Positions 1 through 12,059 of a stretch of 64,000 bases of DNA are shown here, in pieces. The DNA is from Prostheceraeus crozeri. Lineage: Eukaryota > Platyhelminthes > Polycladida > Euryleptidae. Below the pieces are notes generated by a model that worked only from the letters and a program-made list of their open reading frames with translations, had not been told where the DNA came from and did no database searches. The position numbers were made by a program, and so were the translations under genes. The stretch spans positions 1 to 64,000 of the forward strand of contig CAJQUW010000468.1 of NCBI GenBank assembly GCA_907163375.1, given 5' to 3'. Each line of letters opens with the position of its first letter. Position 1 is the stretch's first letter.

Positions 1-62
1 CCTGAAAATGAAAAAGATTGTATTAAGTTTACGTTCAAGGAAGGAGAGGGAGGAAAGTAGCG

Positions 63-217
63 ACTTACCATTTTAGTTGGATAATAGAATAGAATAGAGA
101 GAGGAAATGTGCGTCCGTCACTCGTGTGATTCAACGATGGAATGATTCTTACTGTGGAAGGCTCGCTATTTATATAGAAATGCTTGATTCTCATTGGATG
201 ACGATCCTCATTGGACA
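63..217 (-). promoter_or_regulatory. Promoter, leader and ATG/GTAAGT exon end of a gene leaving the window
   Basis: Read on the minus strand there are two CCAAT boxes (214-210 and 197-193, 17 bp apart), a TATATAAATA box (176-167), about 95 bp of leader, an ATG at 71-69, and GTAAGT directly after it at 68-63. The layout matches the polymerase promoter of the large element, where the CCAAT boxes at 17238 and 17255 are also 17 bp apart, the TATA box follows about 23 bp later, and the ATG is again the last codon of exon 1. I infer that the gene leaving the window is a polymerase homologue or shares its promoter; its coding sequence is not visible. Confidence 0.55.
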
Positions 218-469
218 ATAACATCAAGCTGATTCCAAATCTGGCCTCCGCTTACCAATCCGAGCCTTCATTCGCCCGCTGGAGCTGTTTCTTGGGAAAT
301 TCTAACTCAGTCGTTTTTCGTCAATCTCCCAAAATCTTAAATGGCGTCTCACATCTAAACGAAGACAGATAGGAACAAGGCGATTCTTTCACTGAATTTG
401 TCTCACTCTTAGCTTTCAAACGAGCTATTGCACGACTTTCTACGATCTCTAGAACCAAAGTTGGAAGAT

Positions 470-1500
470 CGGTGCCGGGGGGGGGGACGTCAGCGAAAAT
501 TTTTCTCTCCGATTGCGTTCAAATTCACCATACCGATGCAGAATTTCACGCTGAATCCGAATCTGGCCTCCGTTTTCCAATCCGATGCTTCGTTTTGAAG
601 CTACAGCCCAAAACGTCCCAAATTCTAACTCTGTCGTTTTTCGCCAATGTCCCAAAATCTTAAATGGCGTCTCACATCTAAACGAAGACAGATATGAACA
701 AGCCGTTTGTTTCACTGAATTTGTCTCACTCTTAGCTTTCAAACGAGCTATGGCACGACAAAATCCGTCCACTGGAAGCCAGAATCGAAGCGAGCTCTCC
801 CGAGGGGGGGGACGTCAGTGAAATTTGATGAAAAATGTTTTGGTGACGGTCCCAGGTCGAAATTCCACACTTTGGAAAATTTTCAAAATTTTACCCATAC
901 AAAGCCATTCTGACACTTAGGATTTTTTCAGGTGAGCGAGCTCCGACCTAAAATCTTGTAACCGCTCTAACTTTTGAACGACTGGTCCGATTGACTCGCA
1001 ACAAAAAATGTTGTCGAGCAGTTTTTTCTCCTCTTTCAAACGAGTAGCCTGAAGACAAAATCCGTTCACTAGAACCAAAGTTAGAAGATTGCTGTCGGGG
1101 GGGGGGGGGTCAGTGAAATTTGATGAAAAATGTTTTGGTGACGGTCCCAGGTCGAAATTCCACACTTTGGAAAATTTTCAAAATTTTACCCATACAAAGC
1201 CACTCTGACACTTAGGATTTTTTCAGGTGAGCTACGACAGTCCACCCTCCCAACCTGGCCGGCACACCACGCCAGCCTGGCCGGCACACCACGCCAACCT
1301 AGACACCACATCACCGCGCGCTATACGACGGTCGGCCAGAGGGGGGGGGACGTCAGAACCAAAGCACCACGGCGGCCGACCACGACACTCTGTCGTTCCA
1401 GAGGGGGCGGGACGTCAGAACCAAAGCACCACGGCGGCCGACCACGTCACTCTGCCGTTCCAGAGGGGGGGGACGTCAGCGACGGCGGCCATCTTGCGCT
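470..1500. repeat. G-tract satellite and outer terminal repeat of element 1
   Basis: Degenerate units carry G runs (about 478-487, 805-811, 1098-1107, 1332-1340, 1400s, 1466-1474), mostly followed by ACGTCAG. The 838-930 and 1124-1230 stretches are two copies of the same satellite core found in the large element (words such as GTGACGGTCCCAGGTCGAAA). The outer part (1240-1500) holds a shorter tandem repeat built on the CCACGGCGGCCGACCACG block. Open frames across this block are composition artefacts. Confidence 0.75.
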
Positions 1501-1566
1501 ATCCAGAAGTGGAGTTTTACTTACTACTCACCTCCAGATCGTTCCAACATCTCAAGTCCCAATTCT

Positions 1567-2086
1567 TTAACGGCTGTCCTGCCTTGCAAGGTTTTTCAGG
1601 ACTTTTCAATATTCAATCAGCTGTAGAAGTGTAAATAGGCTAATTAATATAGCCTATCCCAAAGCTCTTCCGTGACTTTTCATGAATTGACACAGTAAAG
1701 CCATATGTAAAGTTTGAACCGCCAATTATTATTTGTTTCAATGCTACGACCTAAAAGTGTTTCACCTGCCTGGACCCTGTTACGGAATCCGTCAAGTTCT
1801 CTCTACAATCCGCGCTCCCTTAGAATATTTATTGATGTGTGAGTTTTGCCAGCACTGCATGATGATCAGCTGTTGGTCTGATGAATGAAACTGCACTATA
1901 TTGACGTTTCTTCTAGCGAAACTGTTCTCAGATGAACGTCACTTGTGAGGAGTAGGCCAAAATGAGACAGCCGGCGTGACGAATTCCCGCTATATTGAAG
2001 CGGTTGATTTCGAAGATGACGTGGCCAACAGTTAGACCCTGCTGAGCAGATGAAGCAAAATTTTTTCTAGGCAGGACAACCGTTAA
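1567..2086. mobile_element. Short inverted-repeat element flanked by TTAA
   Basis: Left end TTAA at 1567-1570 followed by CGGCTGTCCTGCC; right end GGCAGGACAACCG followed by TTAA at 2083-2086. The terminal repeats match with one mismatch. TTAA targets are typical of piggyBac-type transposons. No coding sequence is visible, so this is a non-autonomous element (MITE). It sits just upstream of the P-like fragment. Confidence 0.6.
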
Positions 2087-2103
2087 TAGGCCAACCGAAG
2101 TTA

Positions 2104-2328
2104 TTGAATTTTGATGCGTCTCATTTGCTTAAGTTAATTAGAAATCTATTGCATGACTATCAAATTCTTACTTACAAAGATTCTGATGGTGCATTTCATA
2201 AAATTGAATGGATTTACATTGAAAATCTTCATGAATTGCAAACAAATGATTCATTGATTCTCGCAAATACGTTGGGAGTAAAACATATTCATTACAAACG
2301 GGCACTTATGAAGGTGTTCCTTTCATAG
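2104..2328 (+). pseudogene. P-element-like transposase fragment
   Basis: A 74-codon frame contains FDASHLLKLIRNLL, then a WIYIENLHEL segment and HIHYKRALMKVF. The order (F-D-x-x-HLLK-x-x-RN, a W-x-x-I-x-x-L segment, then a K-x-HI-x-x..MKV segment) is that of the central GTP-binding insertion and catalytic region of P-element/THAP9-type transposases. Neither the THAP DNA-binding domain nor the downstream catalytic part is recognisable. The stop at 2326 and lack of a continuing frame indicate a dead fragment. Recognition is by motif pattern only. Confidence 0.5.
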
Positions 2329-2330
2329 AA

Positions 2331-3660
2331 GGAACGTTCATCCATGACTGCAAAAGCGCTTAATCACAGATATTTGAATTGATGAACTTCCACAGAAAGT
2401 TCTTGCAATTTTATCAAGCTGCAATTACGATGACTGAATATGCAGATGAATCAGAACCCGTACGTACTGCGTGATTACTTATATAAATGGAAATGGTGTA
2501 AATGTCTACTTTTATCATATGAGCTTCTAATCGCTTTTATCAATGAATAATTGCCGTGACTTTGATAGTATCCCCCAACTTCTTGCCGAAGTATTTTTTA
2601 GACACAAAATACACCCCAGTATATTTCTGACAAGAGACAATGACTTGCTTACCGGCTTCACGTGCTGTTGATCAGGCCGTCTTCGCTAATCCTGTGTCTG
2701 GCGACAACTGAAGTCTCGTTTACTCACTCGATTAGTTACTTTCACCAAGTAAAATTTCATCACGTGATAGCGCTGGATGAAAAGCTGCATGAATATCATG
2801 AAAATCCAGATTTCCCTTTTTTAAGTTGCGCTATGTCATATTTCAGACTCGTGGCGCGTCTGCCCAGGTTTCTCTTAGCCTAACTAATAACTTTCTCGTC
2901 TGTATCAAACAGGTCGACCATCTCACAAGCTTCATTACGCAATTTCTACACAAAGTGACGTTATGAGTTTGTCAATGAAATTCTCTTCCAAGACATTAAG
3001 CTACCACAAGTTTGGAAGACAACTTGACCAAACTTACTCGACCTAGCTTACTGTGCAATAACCATTACATGTACCTGTTGTATTATTCTTACTAGCAGTG
3101 GCACAAAGCTCAATTAATACTTGCCTCCGCACCAGTCAGTCGGTAATGATGCATAATAGCGGATTAGGAAGTAAGTCTGACAAACGTTTTCCAAGAATCC
3201 ACAGGCTTGCAGAACGGAAATATATCTATTTGAAATATGAGCACTTAAACAAAATACACCCAAAGCTTCTAAATGTACCGCAAGTTAATAGAGTACCGTT
3301 GTGCTTCAAAAATGTCTTCATAAACAGAAAATGAAGGGAAATTTTAGCGTCAACAAGTAACCTCACTCTGTGTGAAGTAAGGGTGAAACAAGTGTATTCC
3401 GTTAGTGCTCACAAAATACGGGAATATAGAAGAATAGAATATCTGTTCCATGATAATGTTGCTGATTGATTGGGGACACTAATCGATATTCAAATGCTGC
3501 ATTACCATACATGCTATGCAATCAGCACTTATAGCATTATTTATATGATGACAATTATGGCTTACTATATGTCATAACTATCATCGTTATGGAAATTTCT
3601 GCATAAACGGCTGGCTAAATTTATAAGCATCGGCGCGCTACTGGCGTAATTGTGGCTTAT
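2331..3660. other. No feature recognised
   Basis: AT-rich sequence with only short frames lacking family motifs or paired splice signals. It may contain further decayed P-like sequence just after 2331, but I cannot support it. Confidence 0.4.
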
Positions 3661-3830
3661 GGGGAAAATATTTAGAGATGCCGTCAGTCACCGGTACGGT
3701 GAGGGTTTTATTGGGTATGGGTCACCTCAAGTGGTGCCCTCACCTTGACAATCCTCAAAAAACTGGTGCCCACGACAACCCATATGACCCATTCCTGAAC
3801 CAGCGTGGGGCCGTCAGAAGCGTGTTACTA

Positions 3831-4603
<773 letters not shown>

Positions 4604-5036
4604 TACTAGATGGCGAAGTCAGTGAATTCACAGTGAAGTTCACACGGTGATACATCTGTGGTTTTGAGAAGGAGCAGCAGCACGCATGCGGAAATCAATC
4701 TTCAACTTATGTCAAAGTCATGGGAATCAAAAGAACGCACGCGCTTTGCGGTCGCAGTCGATGAATCTGTTCGAACAAGAAAACGATTGCTAGCTGATGA
4801 CGTCAACACATCACTCCGAAAACAGTGACGCCGTTGCGTGCACCGCTGTCAGTGAAGAGTGAGCGTCGTGTGTTAACATGGAAATGGATTGTAGTACTAG
4901 TAGCGCGCGCATGAGATCTAACGATATAGGATGGGGATCGACTCCACATGTTTTCCAATGCATACATTTGACTGTTGACTAACCGGTCTCCCATATCAAT
5001 TTTCATGCGATAGCGAATTGGGGGCAGGATTGCAAA

Positions 5037-5216
5037 ATGGGGGAAGCGGTCGACCCCCAAGCCCCCCATGGCTACGTGCCTGGCAACCATCCGACGGAAG
5101 AAGATTCAGATGAAAGCAGCTACATGTCTGCGATGGACCTACATCATAGCAGCCAACTCAGCAGAGATAGCTCAGCGTCTGACGACGATGTACGCCTACA
5201 AAACGGTTTACAGTGA
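5037..5216 (+). CDS. Small acidic open frame, function unknown
   Basis: A 59-codon frame starting MGEAVDPQAP is rich in acidic residues and serine in its middle (TEEDSDESS, RDSSASDDD). It resembles the disordered acidic N-termini of some transposases or nuclear proteins, but nothing recognisable follows and there is no clear splice donor at its end. It may be chance coding or a lone exon. Confidence 0.2.
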   Translation: MGEAVDPQAPHGYVPGNHPTEEDSDESSYMSAMDLHHSSQLSRDSSASDDDVRLQNGLQ

Positions 5217-6258
5217 CGTCACATGTAGTTGGGGGTTTGGATTTTCGCGGAAAGGATGGTGAAGAATACATGATAGATCCATCAGCGACTTCTGGAAGAT
5301 ACATCATTTAATTTCATTAGTGGAAGGACTGGACCTACAATGGATTGCAGAAATACAGAAATACAGTATTCACAAACCTCTTGGCGATTGCTGATGGACA
5401 TCATGGTAACGTACACAAACGAGGGGAAAGAAAGGCAGGGAAATGACAACAGGTTTAAGAGTATGATAGCAGCCGGCGAAGCTTATAAGTTTATCAGACT
5501 TCTCTACTTTGGTGGCAGTCAATTGGAGATTCGTTGCAAAAGCTTTGGAGCAAAGAGCGTACATGACCGCAAGGTATTCTTCGCTACAATGAGTCTGCAG
5601 GATGAGAGAACTGCTACAGAATCTATTTGATTGCAAAACAGAACGCGTCGAGTACACAAAAAACAGATAAAATGGCTGCGATAAGAGAATTCTTGCTTTT
5701 TCGAAAACCATTTGCCGAAATTCTTCAAGCTATGATTCTGTAACATTGGTCTCATTCAGAGGGCGGTGTTGTTTTGGGCAACATGTTAACTATACAGCTA
5801 GGTATGCGGAGTGTAAATTCTTTATGAGGTATTGCAGCAGAGAACTTATATATTGTATGCTAGGAATCATATCATATTGTGGAAAGGATTATGACAGAAT
5901 CACTTTCATTCGTTGCCGTTCGTAAACTCATTCGTTCAGTGGAAGACAGTGGCCGGAAAATGTAGATTTTGCTACACGGAAGGAGGCCATCTTCTTTTTG
6001 GAGGAAGTCTACAGGATGCATTTTAGACACGAATATAATGTGACAGATCAGGGAAAGAGACCAAACTATTCGTGACATAAACTTATCTATGTCTCATATA
6101 TTTTCGAACTTGCTTGTATTTCGGCAGGAATATCTTGTCAGTTTGATCAGAAGTGTAGTTCTGAGCTGTCATAAATGCGAATAGCGTTATTCACATAAAT
6201 ACAATGTTTGACAACAAAGGTCTGTCGCAGTGCATTGAATATCTAAAGAGAATGACAA
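5217..6258. other. No feature recognised
   Basis: Several frames of 60-113 codons overlap on both strands here (for example 5340-5630 and its complement), but none shows a recognisable domain or splice structure, and mutual overlap on both strands argues for chance. Confidence 0.35.
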
Positions 6259-6261
6259 CTA

Positions 6262-7612
6262 CAGATTGTTTCATAAAAAATGGATCACCCTTAAACATCG
6301 CCTTAACTTCAACTTTGTCTAACTCCGCCAAACTTGAACGAATTTCTCTGAAATTTGGAAGATATGTCAATTGTGCTTACTAATATCATTGTTGGAAATT
6401 TCAAGCATGAATATTGAGTTGTTTTCCTGTTATAGATAAAAAAGTAGTAGATAATTTGATCTTCATTTAGCAATGTTACACAAAATCATACCTCACTCTT
6501 ATAAAATTGCATTTGTGTTCCTTTGTTATGTAATATGTTGTTCTACAAGCCAAAAGTTATCAAGCAAAACAAAAATAAAGAAAATCGGTCAATCAGAGCC
6601 AGTATAGCACCATTATTCATCAACAATAATGTAACTGCTACATGTGATTAACTGGACTTCATGTTCCATAGCTTCCTGACTTCGTTGCGGTGGTGTTGGC
6701 AGCACTCCTGATTGCTTTCAGCTAGAAATCTATCTCTTACCGGTTGAAAACAATACAAAGCACAAATGAACAATGACGAGATCGCATTCACAAAAGGCAA
6801 AGTGTCAGGGTTTTCTTTGCGAGCCACAAGCAAGCGACTAAATGTCCCTTACACAAATGTGCATCGATGGCATAATGATGATTTTCGGCTCTGTCGTAAA
6901 GAGGGCTCTGGCCGTCCACGCAAAACATCCAAACGTATAGACCGCCTAATTTTGAGATTTGTTAAAGTTGATCCAAGTCTCTCGTTAACTGAGATGGCTG
7001 CACTATACTCGTCTATTTCTAAGTCCACTATTCGTAGAAGACTTCACATGCAGCAAGGAACCATGAATTCTGAACGCTATGTGAATGTTTTACGAATGAA
7101 CATTGGCCAAATGACAGATCAACTTGGTGATCCATCGACTTGGTTATTTATAGATGATAATGCTACGTGTCACAGGAGTAGTAGAGTCAACTTATGCAAG
7201 TCTCAATTAGGGCTTAGGACATTATCTTGGCCAGCTCGTTCTCCTGATCTGAATCCCATAGAAAATGTATGGAGTATTCTAAAACGTAACGTTCGTCGTT
7301 CACTGCTGCCTACAGATGGCGTATCACAACTTACGTCACTGTTAAAAAGAGAGTGGAGAAAGTTAGATCAGTCAAAAATCAACGATATCATCGAATCAAT
7401 GCCTAGACGAATTGGTTATGTCATTGACAATAAGGGTAGGGCCACAAAATATTGGCTTCTTAAGAACCGTTACTGTATCATAGCTTATCAGATTATATAA
7501 GGACATTTAAATATATTAGGGACATGAAACAACATGAAAAATGCTTTCTGTATCATACTTATGTTTTATTTAGTCAAATTTTAGGATGATCCACCTTTTA
7601 TGAAACGGACTG
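6262..7612 (+). mobile_element. Tc1/mariner element with TA target duplication
   Basis: Terminal inverted repeats start CAGATTGTTTCATAAAA at 6262 and, on the complement of the right end, CAGTCCGTTTCATAAAA from 7612; both continue into a matching GTGGATCA-type segment. TA dinucleotides flank both ends (6260-6261 and 7613-7614). The element is 1351 bp, close to normal for Tc1 elements, and encodes a transposase on the plus strand. Confidence 0.8.
6766..7500 (+). pseudogene. Tc1-type transposase with internal deletion
   Basis: Residues 1-60 form the paired-type helix-turn-helix region (GSGRPRKTSKR is the linker between the two DNA-binding halves). The second helix-turn-helix continues to about residue 95 (SKSTIRRRL). 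The frame then jumps directly to NSERYVNVL, a segment that normally follows the first catalytic aspartate by tens of residues. The second aspartate (FIDDNATCH) and the glutamate (SPDLNPIENVW) remain, spaced as DD34E. At 244 codons it is roughly 100 shorter than usual, and the missing part carries the first catalytic Asp, so it should be inactive although the frame is open. Confidence 0.8.
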
Positions 7613-7639
7613 TATTAAGTCAATACAAGACAGCAACCC

Positions 7640-7745
7640 CCTCGATTCCCCGAACGCACTCGCCCGACCTAGGAATCAAACCGAAGTCCGCGGTGGAAAC
7701 GAGCTCGCACCTTCTTCACTAGGCCACGCTGACGGTTCCGTTAGC
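7640..7745 (-). repeat. tRNA-derived SINE-like sequence
   Basis: On the minus strand an A-box-like sequence (TGGCCTAGTGAAGAAGGTGC, 7726-7707) is followed by a B-box-like GGTTTGATTCC (7682-7672) at tRNA-like spacing. The flanking bases do not form proper acceptor and T stems, so this is a tRNA-related retroposon head, not a tRNA gene. The 3' end is undefined. Confidence 0.4.
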
Positions 7746-7759
7746 GTCATCGTTCGGTT

Positions 7760-9064
7760 CGACGGTAATCCACTCTAAATCCCTATCTTCCATGTCAGCA
7801 TCATCATCACTAGAATCGAACTTATCGCCGTCGCAGTCAGCTGTCAGTCCAGAAATGTTGGATGGATTAATGTGTTGTCAGACTCTTCATCGCTGCTGTT
7901 GTCGAATCCACACCGTCTTACAGGCAAGCGTGCTCGGGTCAGTCGTAATGATCAGCCATGCAGCTTCGGCGAAAGAATGAAGAAACAGCTCGTATTATCA
8001 AGTTCTATTTCTAACTTAGGTCACGCTGATTTGACAAGCGACAATGTAAATTGACTGCATGATCACAGAGCTACTCTGAAGCCGATAGCCAATCAAATGA
8101 TTTTTTCAGTCCTCCAAACACTTGATGTCTGTCTCAAGCAGCTGACGTAATTCATTGATGAATACAAGCCGTCTGTCATACCTAAAAAGCAACTTGATGT
8201 CAAGGACAATAAGTTGTCGTCTTTGCGCAGTAGGGGCAGTGGTGTAGTCTCAAAATTAGTGGTGGAACAAAGGTAAAACGGAATTTGCGGAGTGTTTCAC
8301 GGCTGTTTTTCCTTTGCATGATGATGCATGATCGAAAAGTAGCCATATAAGCATGGGCCTAATCAAATACCCGGTCAGATCAGTTTGGTTAAGTTGTGCG
8401 GACTATGCATATAGGCTATGATATACAGATGATTTTACCACAAGAACTACGATGTTAAAATAATAACATGTATATGTTCAGGTAATAGTCCAACACGTGT
8501 CGCATAACGTACGTTATAGTCTATAGGCTTCTTCCGAATCTGCTATCCCGGGTCAAAGCTCTATCATGTTATGTAAGCATCAAATACAAAAAGATATTCA
8601 GATAATTTACAAGAAACAACTATATTATCACCTGCAAAATGCTGCCATGATATGGGAATGGGGTCTATGTGTAAAATTGAAAAATGAAATAACTACATGT
8701 ATGTACGCAAAATTACATATGTCTATATCTATGGACCAAATGATATAATCGTATGGAGGCAACTTTTGAATTGTGCCACTTACAAACAGACAGTCTGCGT
8801 GTTTTAGTTAATTGAGCATCTTTAAGATTGCAAGAAAATTCAATTCTCTATGTGTTGAAATACATTTATGTATACAACTGAACTCAAATAGAAACAAAAC
8901 ATGCCAGGCCTATTGCTGAAAACGTAAGTTGAAAAAGTAAAAAGCCAACTACTAATTGTAAGCACTATTCAAAAGAGACTATAGAGGATAAGTCACGGAT
9001 GCGAACAAACATGCACAATAGTGCAACATGTAGAAATTAAGTTATAGAACCTTCCAGAAGATTT
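7760..9064. other. No feature recognised
   Basis: No convincing coding or repeat structure. A CAGTGGTGTAGT sequence near 8229 resembles a hAT-type terminus also present in inverse orientation near 35680, but no partner end is seen. Confidence 0.35.
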
Positions 9065-9148
9065 TTGGCTTATTCTGCTGCTTTCTGTCGAGGGGCCACT
9101 GATATGAACGAACATGAGGTTTTGGACATTCTCCAATGTCAGATTTGC

Positions 9149-10130
9149 TCAATTGTCTGTTATGATATTGTTCATTTCACTGAAGCCTCTTCCGCATTCA
9201 GCAGACGAACAAGGGATTGTCTGAATGGCTTTTATGAGGGGAAGAATTTCTTTTTCATTCTCCTGACCATCGACATAGGTTCTCATACCTCGAAGACACA
9301 TTCTTGCATCCATCTGGAATCTGTTAGCCAAACGACGAACTTCAGCTTCTCCAAAACGAATGTCGGTATTGACAATGTTTACGTGTTTCTTATCAAGCAC
9401 TTCGAGATCTTTCAAGAAGGTGCCATTCTCAGTTGGTACCAGTCCAGTATTCATGGTATGAATGAAACTTTCGAGAAATTGGTGGAAAGATTTACTAACT
9501 TATGTTCACCTTCAGAGACAGATTTTTCAGCTTCGGGAATCTCACCTGGTGAATCTTTGAAGGACGCGATCACTCGGATTGTTCGTTGAAGCAACTTATG
9601 AACCTTCGGTATCGTCATATCCGATTCTTGTAGTGCCAAGGATAGATCAGACAACTCAGACAGGTAATCATTCAACAGTGCTAAATCTAAAAGGAACTCT
9701 TTGATAGACAATTTCGCCTTCAGACCTCTAAACCTCTGTCTCTCTTTGCAATCGCGTGTTGCATGAAGCAAGTTCGAAATGTCCATTCAGAGATTGGAAT
9801 GATCGCCACACTGCAGAAAGAGTTCTAAAGTTGCGGGGAATCCATCTCACACTAAATACTCGTCCGATCTTTATCAATTCAGTCTTCAAGTCTACTGATA
9901 TGTCTTTAATTTGGAATTGGTTCTTTGATGACTTGCTGTATATGCACAATAGAGACTGTCCATGAAACTCTGAAAGCGATTGACTTCCGTCATATCTCGT
10001 AAAACATCACCATCAGACATCTCAAGTCTATGATTGAGGCAGTAGCACACGAATAGATTAGAAATTTACATTTGAAGTCTGTTTGCGACTCCAGACCGCG
10101 ATCCCACCATCACACATGCTCTATCGCTGA
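9149..10130 (-). pseudogene. KIAA1586-like hAT transposase, C-terminal and middle pieces
   Basis: Minus-strand segments in order: LAFISDRACVMVG (about 10138-10100), a piece with RFQSFMDSLYCAYSK and FRTLSAVWRSFQSL (about 10000-9800), a piece with the KLSIKEFLLDLALLNDYLSELSDLS block (9786-9451), and a C-terminal piece with RFGEAEVRRLANRF and SSAECGRGFSEMNNI (9454-9149). The last is the hAT dimerisation motif. The order matches the transposon-derived E3 SUMO ligase KIAA1586-like family. The pieces lie in different frames, so the gene is dead. Its upstream parts are at 11430-12036 and 33743-34072. Confidence 0.7.
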
Positions 10131-10139
10131 TGAAGGCCA

Positions 10140-11420
10140 GTAGCGGATCCAGAGGGGGGTCCTGGGGGTCCGGACCCCCCCCGTTTGGTATGTACTGGCG
10201 CCCTTTTCATAGGATAGACGCCTTGTTTTTTTATATTATGTGTTTGTGGCTAAGAAAGATTATAAGTGCCTTGAAATTCCGCACTTGGACATTCTGGCGT
10301 TTCTAGCGCCCCAGTTACTGTTTAATCCACCATCTCTAGGGCGCCCCAGTTTCTGTTTCAGTCACTCTTTCTCTAGGGCGCCCTAGTTACTGTTTCATCT
10401 ACTCTCTCCAGGGCGCCCCAGCTACTGTTTCATCCACCCTCTCTAGGGCGCTCCAGTTACTGTTTCATCTAGGACGTCCCAGCTACTGTTTCATCCAGCA
10501 ACTGTTTCATCTCTCTAGGGCGCCCTAGCTACTGTTTCATCCACACTCTCTAGGGCGCCCTAGTTACTGTTTCGCAGGGTTGCCAACTCACACAGTTTAC
10601 TCGTGTGTCACACGGTTTGGCCCTGCTGCACACGGTCACACGAATGAAACTAACAATACACACGGCAACTCCCCTTTACTTCAATTACACACGAAATTGT
10701 CATTAATTTTAAGCGATATTTGTTTTAAGTTTGACCCTGCAAAAGTGATTTCAGTCTACTGAATTTCCTTAGAGACATTTTCATTTGAATAGAGCTTAAA
10801 TGTCGCATTTACACATCGATCTCTCTATTTGCCGATTCTTATTGAAGTAGTCAACAATGAAGGAATCGATGTGACGTTACAGTAGAGAACGAACTTACTA
10901 TGACTCAGCAGTTCAGATTGAATAAAGTTGACGTGAACGGAAAGCGATTTTCATTTCTGTGAGCGTGAAGATCGTGGCGTCGTGTACAGCAGCCGTCGAA
11001 ATTATATGTGCTAATCTATAAAACATTTTGACTTAATCGCACCTCAGTGTCATTCTATCTTCGTTTTCATTTTCGTCGAAATTCTGGGACAGTTGCCATA
11101 AAGTGGTTATCATTCGCAATTGCTATCGCCTTGGTCAGTGTGTATTTTTGAAGCAGATCTATGAAGTTACGGCAACGGCAAATAACTTGAACGTTATATT
11201 TCTTGAACTATATTTCTATGTTACCATTCCATTTTATACCTGTAAGAAGCTTATGAAGGAATTGAGAGCTTCGGAAGAAATTACATTTTGAGCAACTTTA
11301 AACATCCAGAACCTTCATACGTTTGCTCAGACGATTACCCCCCGTTTGTTCAGACGATTTGTTCAGCGCCCCCCCCCCGATGTTTGGACCCCTCCCTTTC
11401 GAAAATTCTGGGTCCGCCCC
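10140..11420. mobile_element. Non-autonomous inverted-repeat element inserted in the hAT relic
   Basis: The direct repeat TGAAGGCCA (10131-10139 and 11421-11429) brackets the insert. Inside it the ends are GTAGCGGATCCAGA and, on the complement of the right end, GGGGCGGACCCAGA. Removing it rejoins the hAT frame around LAFISDRA. The GCGGAYCCAG ends are of hAT type; whether the duplication is 8 or 9 bp depends on where the end is placed. A minisatellite occupies 10301-10575; no transposase is encoded. Confidence 0.65.
10301..10575. repeat. Minisatellite of about 39 bp
   Basis: About eight imperfect copies of a unit containing CTCTAGGGCGCCC(C/T)AG followed by TTACTGTTTCATCCAC, some truncated (near 10470-10510). 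It lies inside the element at 10140-11420. Confidence 0.75.
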
Positions 11421-11429
11421 TGAAGGCCA

Positions 11430-12036
11430 ACCTGTTCTAATAGAGAAATTCCTCGGTCAACCCGTTATCGAAAAGAGTCTTCATGAGGGTATCGCAGTGA
11501 CCACATCAGCAGTTTACGAAGTTAGTTACTTCTCATGCTAAGAATAAGAAGTCAGGTTTGTCATTGTCCTGGGCAACACATGTCTTGAGAAAAATTGTTA
11601 ATGCGCTTTTGTTGCTTAAAGTTGTAGATTTATCAATGATGATAGACAACTTAAATTTGCTCAATACGATATTAACAATGATTTTTCTTTTCATCTCAGT
11701 TGATATACAGTCGGCAATTGCTGTCGCACTGTAACGAGAATGTAAAATAATTCCACAGTCTAGACAGTTAAGCTTTTGCAAATTAATCAACTCAGGATGG
11801 TCTGAGAATGGACGATTGTTCTTTGCAAAAAAGTAAACAGTTCTGAATATGATCTCTGTTTTCATTATTTCTTCACTCTTGAGTTTTCTTACAGCTTCAG
11901 AAATGCAATCGTTTTTCTGAGAATTAACTATTTTGCTTGCGATGTCACATGCACATACAAGCACATGCACATGCACTGATTCAAAAGACTCAAGTTGCTG
12001 GTTGCATTTGCTTTTGCAGTTTAAAAATGCCATCAT
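11430..12036 (-). pseudogene. KIAA1586-like hAT transposase, central N-terminal piece
   Basis: The minus-strand frame reads through FRTVYFFAKNNRPFSDHPEL, LHSRYSATAIADCIS and KLSIIIDKSTTLSNKSALTI, a block typical of the region before the catalytic core in KIAA1586-like hAT proteins (the DKSTTLS motif carries the first acidic residue). It continues toward the insert at 11420. Its first 40 or so codons, which include a GTGCAT simple repeat near 11945-11975, do not look native, and the expected preceding sequence is at 33743-34072, beyond the insertion complex. Confidence 0.65.
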
Positions 12037-12059
12037 TTCCGCTTAACTACGCTCGCGGA

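Larger units (their letters stand above)
1..1528. mobile_element. Right end of a second Polinton-like element (element 1)
   Basis: The end at 1520-1528 reads CTTACTACT, identical to the right end of the large palindromic element at 33632-33640. The inner part shares its G-tract satellite (runs of G followed by ACGTCAG), its outer terminal-repeat words (the CCACGGCGGCCGACCACG block, CCGGCACACCACG) and a promoter resembling that of the polymerase gene. The other end lies left of the window, so the target duplication cannot be tested; the six bases after the end are CACCTC. It is a relative rather than a copy, because the outermost 60 bp inside the shared 9-mer differ from the main element. Only about 70 bp of its leftmost gene are visible. 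Confidence 0.7.

Noticed and set aside
1227-1634. 135-codon open frame
   Set aside because: It runs through the GC-rich tandem repeats of element 1 and crosses its terminus; composition artefact.
4803-5090. 95-codon minus-strand frame
   Set aside because: Overlaps an acidic frame on the other strand and has no motif.
7650-7735. tRNA gene on the minus strand
   Set aside because: A and B boxes are present but acceptor and T stems do not pair; SINE head more likely.
10301-10575. CRISPR-like array
   Set aside because: Units are contiguous and imperfect without unique spacers, in an animal transposon; it is a minisatellite.
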